From Alphaproteobacteria bacterium (GTDB taxonomy: Bacteria; Pseudomonadota; Alphaproteobacteria; Micropepsales; Micropepsaceae), in the NCBI GenBank assembly GCA_947465395.1, contig CANIAL010000010.1, positions 1 through 64,000 on the forward strand: a DNA stretch of 64,000 bases, in the 5' to 3' direction. A model generated the notes under the pieces. It did not search any database. It saw only the letters and a list, made by a program, of their open reading frames with translations, and was not told where the DNA came from. This document shows positions 51,117 through 59,801 of the stretch, in pieces. Position 1 is the first letter of the stretch. Every line of letters starts with the position of its first letter. A program made the translations under genes and the position numbers.

Positions 51117-51938
51117 TTAATGCATGTTCGCCCAGACCTTGCGGTAGGACAGGAACAGCAACCCCGACAGGACCACCAGGAAGATCAAGACGCCAAGGCC
51201 GGTGCGCTTGCGCTCTTCCATCTTGGGGTCCGAGGCCCAGGACAGGAACACCGTCACGTCATGGGCCTGCTGCTCGATGGTGGCCTTGGTGCCATCGGAA
51301 TAGGTCACGGCATTGGCCACCAGCGGCGGCGGCATGGAGATGTTCCAGCCTTCGAAATAGGGATTGAAATACTTGCCTTCCGTCACCTTGAAACCGGCCG
51401 GCGGCTTGGCGCTGAAACCGGTGATGATGGAATAGACATACTGGGGACCGCCCGCGCGCGCTTTCACGATCATGGACAGATCGGGCGGCAGCGCGCCGGA
51501 ATTGTTGGCGCGGGCCGCTTCCTCGTTCGGGAAGGGCGGCGGGAAATGATCGGCCAGGGTACCGGCGCGGGTCAGGCGCACGCCCTTTTCGTCCATGGTC
51601 TCGCCCTTGTCGTTGGGATCGGCCGGGATCTGGTAGCCCGCCGCGATGGCCTTGGCCTGCGCCTCAGTAAAGCCGGGACCGCCCGGCTCGTACATGTTGT
51701 GGAAGGCGATGTGATCCAGGTTGTGACAGGCCGAGCAGACTTCCTTGTAGACCTGGAAGCCGCGCTGCAGCGCGCCGCGGTCATAAGTGCCGAACGGCCC
51801 CTCGAACGCGAACTCTTCATGCTTGGGCGCCAGGCGCGTGGTGCTGATGGCCGGGGCCGTCTGGGCAAATGCCGCCACCGGCGCCATCACCAAACCCGCC
51901 AGAATGATTTTCGTCACAAAGCGCATATCGGTTCTCAT
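51117..51938 (-). CDS. petC: Cytochrome c1 of the bc1 complex
   Basis: A 273-residue heme protein that passes electrons from the Rieske centre to soluble cytochrome c. A signal peptide (cut after AFA, about 25) is followed by the heme motif Cys68-x-x-Cys71-His72. The Met ligand lies in NISMPPPL, and a single C-terminal membrane anchor precedes the stop. The start at 51938 overlaps the petB stop (ATGA); a second ATG at 51926 also exists. Third gene of petABC. Confidence 0.94.
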   Translation of the reverse strand: MRTDMRFVTKIILAGLVMAPVAAFAQTAPAISTTRLAPKHEEFAFEGPFGTYDRGALQRGFQVYKEVCSACHNLDHIAFHNMYEPGGPGFTEAQAKAIAAGYQIPADPNDKGETMDEKGVRLTRAGTLADHFPPPFPNEEAARANNSGALPPDLSMIVKARAGGPQYVYSIITGFSAKPPAGFKVTEGKYFNPYFEGWNISMPPPLVANAVTYSDGTKATIEQQAHDVTVFLSWASDPKMEERKRTGLGVLIFLVVLSGLLFLSYRKVWANMH

Positions 51939-53203
51939 TCGGCAGGGGCTGTGGCGGAATCGCCCAGCACGGATTGAGCGATGGAAGCGGGCAGCGGCTT
52001 GGGCGTTTCGATCAGGCCGATCACCGGCATCAGCACCCAGAAATAGCCGAAGTAATAAAGCGTACCCAGGCGCGCCAACCAGATCAGCGGCACGCCGAAC
52101 AGCACGGCATCCACGCCCTGCGAACCGCAATAGCCCAGGATCAGGCAATCCACCGCAAAGGCCCAGAAGAACTGCTTCATCAGCGGGCGGAAGCGGCAGG
52201 AGCGCACGCGGCTGGTGTCCAGCCAGGGGATGAACACCAGCGTGACGATGGCGCCGCCCAGGACCAGCACGCCGATCAGCTTTTGCGGAATGGCGCGCAG
52301 CATGGCGTAGAAGGGCAAGAGGTACCATTCCGGCACGATATCCGGCGGCGTCACCAGCGCATTGGCGGGCTCGTAATTGTCCGGGTTGCCGAAAAAGTCC
52401 GGCGCATAGAACACAAAGACCGCGAACAGCAGCACATACAGGCACAGGTAAAACGCGTCCTTCACCGTGTAATAGGGATGGAACGGCACCGTGTCCTGCG
52501 GGCTTTTCACATCAATGCCCAGCGGGTTGTTGTTGCCCGGCACATGCAGCGCCCAGATGTGCAAGCCAACCACGCCCGCGATGATGAAGGGCAAGAGGTA
52601 ATGCAGCGAGAAGAAGCGGTTCAGCGTGGCATCGCCCACCGCGAAATCGCCCCACAGCCAGGTGGTGATGGCCGTGCCCAGATGCGGCACGATCTGGTCG
52701 ATCGAGCTGAAGAGCGAGGTGATGACGGTGGCGCCCCAGAAGGACATCTGGCCCCAGGGCAGCACGTAACCAAAGAAGGCCGTTGCCATCATCAAGAGAT
52801 AAATCAGGACGCCGATGATCCAGATCAGCTCGCGCGGCGCCTTGTAGGACCCGTAATAAAGCCCGCGGAACATGTGCAGATACACGGCCAGGAAGAACAT
52901 GGACGCGCCGGTGGAATGGATGAAGCGCACCAGCCAGCCATAATTCACGTCGCGCATGATGCTTTCGACGGAATTGAAGGCCATGCCCGCATTGGCCACA
53001 TAATGCATGGCCAGCACGATGCCGGTGATGATCTGCACGCCCAGGCAAAAGGTGAGGATGCCGCCGAACGTGTACCAGATGTTCAGATTCCGCGGCGTGG
53101 GGAACGTCATCATGGTGTCGTTGATGAAGCGCGGCAGCGGCAGGCGCTGGTCAATCCACTTGGAAAGACCCGAACGCGGCGTATAGGACGATTGACCCGA
53201 CAT
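51935..53203 (-). CDS. petB: Cytochrome b of the bc1 complex
   Basis: A 422-residue membrane protein with eight or so helices carrying two b hemes and the quinol-oxidation and quinone-reduction sites. The PPFSY-type region is PDNYEPANALVTPPDIVPEW, whose PEW triplet is the Qo motif. The WLVRFIHSTGASMFF and ATAFFGYVLPWGQMSFWG segments are conserved. It follows petA by nine bases and overlaps petC by four. Confidence 0.95.
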   Translation of the reverse strand: MSGQSSYTPRSGLSKWIDQRLPLPRFINDTMMTFPTPRNLNIWYTFGGILTFCLGVQIITGIVLAMHYVANAGMAFNSVESIMRDVNYGWLVRFIHSTGASMFFLAVYLHMFRGLYYGSYKAPRELIWIIGVLIYLLMMATAFFGYVLPWGQMSFWGATVITSLFSSIDQIVPHLGTAITTWLWGDFAVGDATLNRFFSLHYLLPFIIAGVVGLHIWALHVPGNNNPLGIDVKSPQDTVPFHPYYTVKDAFYLCLYVLLFAVFVFYAPDFFGNPDNYEPANALVTPPDIVPEWYLLPFYAMLRAIPQKLIGVLVLGGAIVTLVFIPWLDTSRVRSCRFRPLMKQFFWAFAVDCLILGYCGSQGVDAVLFGVPLIWLARLGTLYYFGYFWVLMPVIGLIETPKPLPASIAQSVLGDSATAPAE

Positions 53204-53212
53204 GATTGCTCC

Positions 53213-53773
53213 TCAACCGACCTTGATGCGTGTGTCTGACAGGAAGGAATAAACCGGCACCTGCAAATTCGCGGGCGCGGGCCCCTTGCGAACGCGGCCG
53301 GTGGAATCATATTGCGAGCCATGGCAGTGGCAGAGCCAGCCGCCATAATCGCCTTCAAAGCCGGTGGGCGTGCAGCCCAGATGGGTGCAGACGCCGATCA
53401 GCACCAGCCACTCTTTCTTCAGGCCGCGATTGGCGGCGGTGGCGGGCGCATTGTCGGGAAGATTGGAATTGCGCGCCACGGGATCGGGCAGTTCGGAAAC
53501 CTGCACCGCATCGGCGGCTTCGATTTCCTTGGGCGTCTGGTGACGCACGAACAGCGGATGGCCGCGCCATTTCACGACCACCTGCTGGCCGGGCTGGATC
53601 GTGGCCAGATCCACTTCCACGGTGGACAGCGCCAGCACGGCGGCGGAAGGATTCATCTGGTCAATAAAGGGCCAGGCGGCGGCGGCAGCGCCGACCGCGC
53701 CAACGGCGCCCGATGCCACGTAAAGAAAATCGCGCCGCGTTGCGTCCAATGTGTGTGCTGCCACCTGATCCAT
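53213..53773 (-). CDS. petA: Rieske iron-sulfur protein of the bc1 complex
   Basis: A 186-residue subunit with a twin-arginine type N-terminus (RRDF at 13-16) and a membrane anchor near 18-36. The 2Fe-2S ligands lie in Cys129-Thr-His131 (CTHLGC) and Cys148 with His151 (CHCHGS). The ATG at 53773 sits immediately after GGAAGGA, too close for good initiation. A GTG three codons later (53764) has the same site at proper distance and may be the true start. The 53774-53989 gap must hold the promoters of this operon and of trmL. Confidence 0.93.
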   Translation of the reverse strand: MDQVAAHTLDATRRDFLYVASGAVGAVGAAAAAWPFIDQMNPSAAVLALSTVEVDLATIQPGQQVVVKWRGHPLFVRHQTPKEIEAADAVQVSELPDPVARNSNLPDNAPATAANRGLKKEWLVLIGVCTHLGCTPTGFEGDYGGWLCHCHGSQYDSTGRVRKGPAPANLQVPVYSFLSDTRIKVG

Positions 53774-53934
53774 TCCTTCCAGAAATCACCGGCCCCTGGC
53801 GGGAAACCGGCGAACCATGCGCGTGTCTAAACCTGTGCCAAGGCGTGTATGACGGTTGGGAAAGTGCTTGCGCAAGCCCCCGCTTTGCCTTGCCTGTTCG
53901 GGCCGTAAAATAGAGAGTCGAATATCGAGGGTCT

Positions 53935-53951
53935 TGCGGCACGATGCCGCA
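53935..53951. promoter_or_regulatory. Perfect palindrome in the petA-trmL divergent region
   Basis: TGCGGCACGATGCCGCA has seven-base perfect arms around CGA. It lies 39 bases before the trmL start and 162 bases before petA. A second smaller palindrome GCTTGCGCAAGC is at 53866-53877. Either could be an operator or a transcript hairpin. Confidence 0.4.
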
Positions 53952-53989
53952 GAAAAAGCCTTGTCCGTCCGTAACTTGAGAAGCTTTCC

Positions 53990-54466
53990 ATGCCCCCCAA
54001 GCCACGCCTGGCCCTCTACCAGCCCGACATTCCCCAAAATGCGGGCAGCCTGATCCGGCTTTGCGCCTGCCTGGGGGTGGGGCTGGACCTGATCGAACCC
54101 TGTGGGTTCCTTGTCAGCGACCGCAATTTCCGCCGGGCCGGGCTGGATTATGCCGCTTTGGCCATGGTCACCCGCCACCCTTCCTGGGCCACGTTCCAGG
54201 GGGCAAGACCAGCCGGACGGCTGGTGCTGCTGACCACCAAGGCGGCCCAGCCCTATGCCGGGTTCGAATTTCGCCCCGATGACACCATCCTGGTGGGGCG
54301 GGAAAGCGCCGGGGTGCCGGACGATGTGCATGACGCCGCCGATGCGCGGCTGCTGATTCCCATGCAGCCGGGCCTGCGCTCCATCAATGTGGCCCAGGCC
54401 GCGGCCATGGCGCTGGGCGAGGCGCTGCGCCAAACTGATAGTTTCCCTGCTGTGAGTCCCGCGTAA
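53990..54466 (+). CDS. trmL: tRNA (cytidine(34)-2'-O)-methyltransferase
   Basis: A 158-residue SPOUT-family enzyme that methylates the wobble ribose of certain tRNAs. The SAM-knot segments LALYQPDIPQNAGSLIRLCA, IEPCGF and LIPMQPGLRSINVAQAAA (containing the SxNV pattern) are conserved. Length is normal. The TerC-like gene starts on the last base of its stop codon. Confidence 0.92.
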   Translation: MPPKPRLALYQPDIPQNAGSLIRLCACLGVGLDLIEPCGFLVSDRNFRRAGLDYAALAMVTRHPSWATFQGARPAGRLVLLTTKAAQPYAGFEFRPDDTILVGRESAGVPDDVHDAADARLLIPMQPGLRSINVAQAAAMALGEALRQTDSFPAVSPA

Positions 54467-55068
54467 TGCATATGACCTTGTTCGACTCCGGCGGCCTCTT
54501 CGCCCTCGCACAGGTGCTGATGATTGACGTCATGCTGGCGGGCGACAATGCCGTGGTGATCGGGCTGGCCGCCGCGCGCGTGCCGCAATCCATGCGGCGC
54601 AAGGTGATCTTCTGGGGCCTGGCCGCTGCCGTGATACTGCGGCTGGGCATGGCGGTGGTCGCCGTCTCGCTGATGAAGGTGATCGGGCTGACGCTTGCGG
54701 GCGGCATCTTGCTGCTGTGGGTGAGCTGGCGCTTCTGGCGCGACATTCGCCATTCCGCCAAACATGAAGCGCCCGCGCTGGACGCCAACGCGTCCCTGCG
54801 CGCCGCCATCTGGCAAATCACCATCGCCGATATTTCCATGTCGCTGGACAATGTGCTGGCGGTGGCGGGGGCGGCGCGTGATCACCTGGATGTTCTGGCC
54901 ATCGGCCTGATCCTCTCCATCGTGCTGATGGGCCTTGCCGCCAACATGGTGGCGCGCTTGCTGGAACGCTGGCGCTGGCTGAGTTACCTGGGCCTTGCGA
55001 TTGTGGTGTACGTCGCCGGGTCCATGGTCTTTGAAGGCGGCAAGCAAGTGATGCGAGCGCTGGCCTAA
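54466..55068 (+). CDS. TerC/YjbE-family integral membrane protein
   Basis: A 200-residue protein with five to seven transmembrane segments. Two conserved acid-bearing motifs are seen: MLAGDNAVVIGLA and SMSLDNVLAVAGA, which define the TerC family and are thought to coordinate a metal. The family includes manganese exporters and tellurite-resistance proteins; here the role is unassigned. It converges with the PP2C-like gene, their stops overlapping by four bases. Confidence 0.88.
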   Translation: MHMTLFDSGGLFALAQVLMIDVMLAGDNAVVIGLAAARVPQSMRRKVIFWGLAAAVILRLGMAVVAVSLMKVIGLTLAGGILLLWVSWRFWRDIRHSAKHEAPALDANASLRAAIWQITIADISMSLDNVLAVAGAARDHLDVLAIGLILSIVLMGLAANMVARLLERWRWLSYLGLAIVVYVAGSMVFEGGKQVMRALA

Positions 55069-55994
55069 ATTACTTCCAGCCACAGCGCCGTCGCATCATC
55101 ATGCGTTTTGAAGCGCGGGAATTTCTGCGCCTTGGGATCGTCCTTCTCGATGGTGCGCAATTCCGCGCCCATCGCCGCCAGACCCTTTGATTGCGCTGCC
55201 GCCATCAGCCCGTCCAAATCATACGCGCCATAATCGCTGGCCAATGCCAAAAATCCGTCCGTCGCCAGCAGCAGCTTCGTGCCCGTCGCCAATGAATGTG
55301 CCGCGTGATGGGCATGGGCGGCGGCGCGCGGCTCGGGACTAAACAGCCAGTTGTTGCCGCTGTTGATGCGGCCACGCCCGGCCCGCAGCAGCGGCAACAC
55401 CTTGGCCCGGTCCGTGGGCGTGATGCCGGCATCCAGCGCGATGCGGGCGCGGGCGGCTTCGCGGCCCCGCGATTCCACCCCCTCTCCCACGATGAAGGCT
55501 GGCGCATCCCCGGACGCGACGATGGCCGCACAGTCTCCAAACCAAAAAAACTCTAGTTGACGCGAGTCAGGACCCGCCTCCCCCTCATGCGAAGCATTGG
55601 AGGGGGAGGTGCCTGTAGCACGCAGACCGCTTGCGGTCGTCGCGTGCGAAAGGCGGAGGGGGTCAGAAAAAGTCTCAACAACCAACATCATTGCTGCACA
55701 AGGAATCTGCCAACGCTCCTTGATGGGCTTGCGAGTCAGGCCTTCAAAACTCTTCTTGGTGTCTTCCAGGGTCAGTCGCAGGGCTTCGCGTGCCCCATGT
55801 TCTTTCAGATGCGCCATCAGGCGGCGCGCACCAAAGCCCGCGATCCAGGCTGCATCGCTGGGGCCGGGCAGCAGCGACGGCCCCAGCGGGGTTGCGCCAT
55901 CCAGCACCAGCGCCGCATAGCCGTCATGGGCATGCGCGTCTTCGTTGGCGCCGCCCGCCGCCAGCGAAATCTGCTCCAGAAGCCTAAATGCCAT
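55065..55994 (-). CDS. PP2C-like protein phosphatase, interrupted in frame by a palindromic repeat
   Basis: A 309-residue PP2C-fold protein. The metal-binding aspartates are present in NEDAHAHDGYAALVLDGAT, WFGDCAAI, LLATDGFLAL and HDDATAL. Between MMLVVETF (upstream) and RQLEFFWFGD (downstream) lie about 32 residues, beginning SDPLRLSHATTASG, that are translated from repeat copy E (55571-55665). The frame remains open on both sides. The insert falls in a loop before the central strand, so the protein may still fold. Its start overlaps the CCA enzyme stop. Confidence 0.8.
   Translation of the reverse strand: MAFRLLEQISLAAGGANEDAHAHDGYAALVLDGATPLGPSLLPGPSDAAWIAGFGARRLMAHLKEHGAREALRLTLEDTKKSFEGLTRKPIKERWQIPCAAMMLVVETFSDPLRLSHATTASGLRATGTSPSNASHEGEAGPDSRQLEFFWFGDCAAIVASGDAPAFIVGEGVESRGREAARARIALDAGITPTDRAKVLPLLRAGRGRINSGNNWLFSPEPRAAAHAHHAAHSLATGTKLLLATDGFLALASDYGAYDLDGLMAAAQSKGLAAMGAELRTIEKDDPKAQKFPRFKTHDDATALWLEVI
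55571..55665 (-). repeat. Two-hairpin palindromic repeat, copy E, inside a coding sequence
   Basis: On the minus strand it opens GACCCCCTCCGCCTTTCGCA, contains a first hairpin with CCGC-AA-GCGG, then CACCTCCCCCTCC. The second hairpin is ATGC-TTC-GCAT, followed by GAGGGGGAGGCGGGTC. It matches copies A-D in order and length but is translated as part of the PP2C-like gene. Confidence 0.8.
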
Positions 55995-57213
55995 CGGCGA
56001 TCAGGCTTTTGAGCTTTTCGTTGAGCGCATCTTCGTCGGCGGAAAAATCGCCCGCCGCCCACCAGTCTTCCAGCTTGCCCAAAATCACGCCCACTTGGGG
56101 CCCTTCCGGCACACCAGCCGCCATCACATCGCGGCCGCTCAAGGCAAAGCGCGGCTGTTCCCAGTTATCCGCCATTTTCAGCAGCATCTTCCAGGACAGC
56201 GCGCCCGCGCCATGCAGCTGTTCCGGCGGCGATGCCGCCCAGTGCAGGCGCACGGCGTCGCAAAAGCGCGCCTTGCCCAGCCGGTACAAAATGCGCCGCA
56301 CGTCTTTTGCCGACACATGGCTGGCAATGTCCGCAGGCCCGCCCAGGTCCTTCAGCCGCGTCCGCGCCGCATTTGACAATTTCAATTTGTCCGCCGCCGC
56401 ATCGGAAGCACCGTCCGGCAGCAGCGCGCCCAGCCGCAGCAGCGCATCGGCGGGAAAATCATTATCCGCATCCAGCCGCACCAGATTTTCCAGCCGGGGC
56501 ATATTGAGCGCGAAAGGCAGCAGCAGCGGCAAGATTCCCGAAGCGCTCATGATGCGCAGAACCGGCGCGGGGTTGGGACATTCCAGCAGCCGCAGCAGCT
56601 CTTTTGCCACGCGTTCGCCCGACAGTTGCGCCAAGCCCGCCTTCCCCGCCGCTGCGGCGGCCAGCGCCTCGCGGTCCAGTTCGCCCATGCCGTACCAGGC
56701 ATGAAAGCGGAACAGGCGCAGGATGCGAAGATAATCTTCGGCAATGCGCGCCGCCGCATCGCCCACGAAACGCACGCGCCCCGCCTTCAAATCTTCCACG
56801 CCGCCCGCATAATCAAACACGGTGCCATCGGCGGCGGCGTACAGCGCGTTCATGGTGAAGTCGCGCCGGGCCGCGTCCAGTTCCCAGTCATCGGTGTAGG
56901 CGACCTCGGCATGGCGGCCATCGGTGGCGACATCACGGCGCAGGCTGGTGATCTCGAAAACCTTGCCGCCACAAATGGCGGTGACGGTGCCATGGTCGAA
57001 GCCGGTGGGCACAACCTTGATCCCCGCCGCTTCCAGCCGTGCCATGGCCTGATCCGGCGGCAGCGGCACGGCGATGTCCACATCTTCCACGGGCGCGCCC
57101 AGAGCTGCGTTGCGAACCGCGCCACCGACAAAGCGCGCTTCACCCAGCGCGGCCATGACGGCCAGCGTCTCGGGCGCGTGCATCCAGTGATGCTGTGCGG
57201 GATCAAGCTTCAT
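55984..57213 (-). CDS. CCA tRNA nucleotidyltransferase
   Basis: A 409-residue class II enzyme that builds the CCA end of tRNAs (or a poly(A) polymerase-type homologue). The head domain shows RFVGGAVRNAAL and APVEDVDIAVPL, with the two metal-binding aspartates. The RRDFTMNAL segment and the EDYLRILRLFRFHAWYG block are also diagnostic. The start overlaps the NUDIX stop (TGATG), and the stop overlaps the PP2C start by 11 bases. Confidence 0.9.
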   Translation of the reverse strand: MKLDPAQHHWMHAPETLAVMAALGEARFVGGAVRNAALGAPVEDVDIAVPLPPDQAMARLEAAGIKVVPTGFDHGTVTAICGGKVFEITSLRRDVATDGRHAEVAYTDDWELDAARRDFTMNALYAAADGTVFDYAGGVEDLKAGRVRFVGDAAARIAEDYLRILRLFRFHAWYGMGELDREALAAAAAGKAGLAQLSGERVAKELLRLLECPNPAPVLRIMSASGILPLLLPFALNMPRLENLVRLDADNDFPADALLRLGALLPDGASDAAADKLKLSNAARTRLKDLGGPADIASHVSAKDVRRILYRLGKARFCDAVRLHWAASPPEQLHGAGALSWKMLLKMADNWEQPRFALSGRDVMAAGVPEGPQVGVILGKLEDWWAAGDFSADEDALNEKLKSLIADGI

Positions 57214-57794
57214 CAGGCCATCCGCTCTGCCAGCGCCGCCATGATCGCCGCCGTGGCGCCCCATATATAATGCGGGCCGGGCCGGTAGACGGAAAAGCGG
57301 CGCGGCTTGCCGTCCCATTCGCGTGTTTCCTCGCCCAGGTTGGCGCGGTCCAGGAAGAAGGGCAGCGGCACGTCGAAAATCTCCGCCACTTCATGCGGAT
57401 CGGGCGTCAGCACATATCCATCCCGCAGCACGCCCACCACCGGGGTGATGTCAAAGCCGGTGCCGGTGATGTGACGCGGCAAGTAACCCGCCACCTTGAC
57501 GAATTCCGGTGCGATGCCGGTTTCCTCGTGAGTCTCGCGCAAGGCGGTGGCGATGGGCGAAGCGTCACCGGCCTCGCGCCGCCCGCCGGGAAAACTCACC
57601 TGCCCGCTATGCTGGGCCAGATGCTCGGTGCGGCGGGTGAAGAGCACATGCGGGCCATCATGGCGCATGATTAACGGCACCAGCACCGCCGCCAGGACCG
57701 CGCCTAAACCGCTACCGACCTCGGGGCAAGGCGCGTCCTGCGCCAGCACCGCGCGCAGCACCTTCACCGGGTCCCTGGCCAAAATATCCGTCAT
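57213..57794 (-). CDS. NUDIX hydrolase, CoA pyrophosphatase-like
   Basis: A 193-residue hydrolase. The Nudix box GX5EX7REUXEEXGU is matched by GGRREAGDASPIATALRETH followed by EETGI, with the FPGG approach just before it. The N-terminal RTEHLAQHSGQVSFPGG block is the CoA-hydrolase type, so CoA or short acyl-CoA diphosphates are the likely substrates. It couples to the CCA enzyme by a one-base overlap. The next genes lie divergently. Confidence 0.87.
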   Translation of the reverse strand: MTDILARDPVKVLRAVLAQDAPCPEVGSGLGAVLAAVLVPLIMRHDGPHVLFTRRTEHLAQHSGQVSFPGGRREAGDASPIATALRETHEETGIAPEFVKVAGYLPRHITGTGFDITPVVGVLRDGYVLTPDPHEVAEIFDVPLPFFLDRANLGEETREWDGKPRRFSVYRPGPHYIWGATAAIMAALAERMA

Positions 57795-57909
57795 GCGCCG
57801 TTTTAGGCCCCTTCTGCATTATATGTGAAGGCCACTCGCGGCGGGCAGTTGCCACGGCGCGGCCATGGTGCAGAATGTGGCGTCCCGGGCGGCAAACGGC
57901 GAAAAAACC

Positions 57910-58926
57910 ATGAGAACAAGCACCATGCAGGACGCTGCCCAGGCCATCTCGGACCAGGACGCCCCCGCCCGGCTGGAAGCGGCAGCAGAAACCTTTTCCG
58001 CCGTGAAAAAACGCCTGGGCCAGGTCATCTTCGGCCAGGATGATGTCATCGAACAGGCGCTGGTGACATTGCTGGCGGGCGGGCATGGCCTCCTGATCGG
58101 CGTGCCGGGCCTGGCCAAGACCAAGCTGGTCGAAAGCCTGGCCATCGTGCTGGGGCTGGACACAAGCCGCATCCAGTTCACCCCCGACCTGATGCCCACC
58201 GACATCACCGGCTCCGAAGTGATGGAGGAAGCGGCTGGCGGCGCCCGCGCCTTCCGCTTTATCCAGGGCCCCGTCTTCACCCAGCTTCTGATGGCCGACG
58301 AAATCAACCGCGCCTCCCCCCGCACGCAATCGGCGCTGCTGCAGGCCATGCAGGAAAAGCACGTGACCGTGGCGGGCGCGCGCCATGACATGCCGCGCCT
58401 GTTCCATGTGCTGGCGACCCAGAACCCGCTGGAGCAGGAAGGCACCTATCCCCTGCCCGAGGCGCAGCTTGACCGTTTCCTGCTGCAGATTGACGTGGGC
58501 TATCCCGACCTGGAGTCGGAGCGGCGCATGCTGCTGGCCACCACCATGGGCGAGGAAAGCCGCGCCAGCAGAGTCTGCGGCCCTGATGATCTGCTGGAGG
58601 CGCAGACATTGGTGCGCCGCATGCCGGTGGGCGAAAAGGTGCTGGACGCCATCCTGCGCCTGGTGCGCGCGGCCCGCCCCGATTCCGAACATGACGAGAC
58701 ACGCGGGCTGATCGCCTGGGGCCCCGGCCCCCGGGCCAGCCAGGCCTTCATGCTGGCGGCGCGTGCGCGCGCGCTGCTGGATGGGCGGCTGGCGCCGTCA
58801 TCCGATGACGTGGTGGCGCTGGCCGGCCCGGTGCTGCGCCATCGCATGGCCTTGAGCTTTTCCGCGCGCGCCGAAGGGGCCACCACCCAGGGCGTGATCG
58901 AGCGGCTTTGCGCGAGCCTGTTGTAG
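57910..58926 (+). CDS. MoxR-family AAA+ ATPase
   Basis: A 338-residue AAA+ protein with Walker A GVPGLAKT, Walker B LLMADEINRA and a sensor-1-like TQNP segment (LATQNPLEQEGTY). MoxR ATPases act as chaperones, often with DUF58 and von Willebrand proteins encoded beside them, as here. The frame extends upstream to 57865, and an ATG at 57925 is also in frame. The DUF58 gene follows 20 bases later with a strong ribosome site. Confidence 0.92.
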   Translation: MRTSTMQDAAQAISDQDAPARLEAAAETFSAVKKRLGQVIFGQDDVIEQALVTLLAGGHGLLIGVPGLAKTKLVESLAIVLGLDTSRIQFTPDLMPTDITGSEVMEEAAGGARAFRFIQGPVFTQLLMADEINRASPRTQSALLQAMQEKHVTVAGARHDMPRLFHVLATQNPLEQEGTYPLPEAQLDRFLLQIDVGYPDLESERRMLLATTMGEESRASRVCGPDDLLEAQTLVRRMPVGEKVLDAILRLVRAARPDSEHDETRGLIAWGPGPRASQAFMLAARARALLDGRLAPSSDDVVALAGPVLRHRMALSFSARAEGATTQGVIERLCASLL

Positions 58927-58946
58927 ATCACCGGAGGAGCGCAAGC

Positions 58947-59801
58947 GTGACGGGTTTCTCGCGGCTCCAGCATGAAGCGGACGCGCTGGGCGCGGGCCTG
59001 CCGCCCTTGATGGTGGCCGCCGACCGCCTTGCCGCTTCCGTCAGCCTGGGCGTGCATGGGCGGCGCAAGGCCGGCATCGGGGAAAGCTTCTGGCAGTTCC
59101 GGCGCTATCGCGGCGATGATTCCTATGCGCGCATTGACTGGCGCCAATCGGCCAAGTCGCAGCACCTTTATGTGCGCGAGCGCGAATGGGAGTCTGCCCA
59201 GACCGTGTGGTTCTGGCGCGAAAGCGGCCCCAACATGCGCTTCGCTTCCGCCAGCATCTCCAAGCTCGAGCGCGCCAATCTTCTGCTGCTGTCGCTGGCG
59301 TCGCTGCTGGTGCGGGGCGGCGAGCGCGTGGGTTTCCTGGGCGCGGATTCATTGCCCGCGGCCTCGCGTTACGCGCTGTCGCGCATCGGGCATAATCTTT
59401 TCGACAAGCGCCAATCCGAATCCGACCTGCCGCCGGAAGCATCCATGGCGCGGGGCGCGCAACTGGTCTGGCTGGGCGATTTCCTGAACCCCGGCGCGAT
59501 GGAGCGCATGGAGCGCATGGCCCGCGCCGGCATCAGCGGCCATCTTGTGCGCGTCATGGACCCGGCGGAAGAAGACTTTCCCTATACCGGCCGCGCCCGC
59601 TTTGAATCCGGCAAGAGCGACAGCGCCCTGTTCGGCCGCGCCGAAAGCGTGGGAGACTCCTATCGCGCCCGCTTCGCCGCCCATGGCGAGGCCATCGCCC
59701 ATGCCGCCAACCGCCTGGGCTGGACCGCCACCAGCCACCGCACCGATCATGCGCCGCAATCGGCGCTGATCGCGCTTTATTCCGCCATCGGCCCCGGCTG
59801 A
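58947..59801 (+). CDS. DUF58 domain-containing protein
   Basis: A 284-residue soluble protein starting with GTG at 58947, with GGAGGAG nine bases before it. The conserved region WQFRRYRGDDSYARIDWRQS is the DUF58 signature block. DUF58 proteins partner MoxR ATPases. The start codon of the next gene overlaps its stop (TGATG). Confidence 0.88.
   Translation: MTGFSRLQHEADALGAGLPPLMVAADRLAASVSLGVHGRRKAGIGESFWQFRRYRGDDSYARIDWRQSAKSQHLYVREREWESAQTVWFWRESGPNMRFASASISKLERANLLLLSLASLLVRGGERVGFLGADSLPAASRYALSRIGHNLFDKRQSESDLPPEASMARGAQLVWLGDFLNPGAMERMERMARAGISGHLVRVMDPAEEDFPYTGRARFESGKSDSALFGRAESVGDSYRARFAAHGEAIAHAANRLGWTATSHRTDHAPQSALIALYSAIGPG

Noticed and set aside
50088-51977. A 629-codon plus-strand frame
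   Set aside because: It is antisense to mtnP and petC, both certain. Composition is that of a GC-rich shadow.
51974-53239. A 421-codon plus-strand frame with many His and Gln
   Set aside because: Antisense to cytochrome b, with no recognisable domain or ribosome site.
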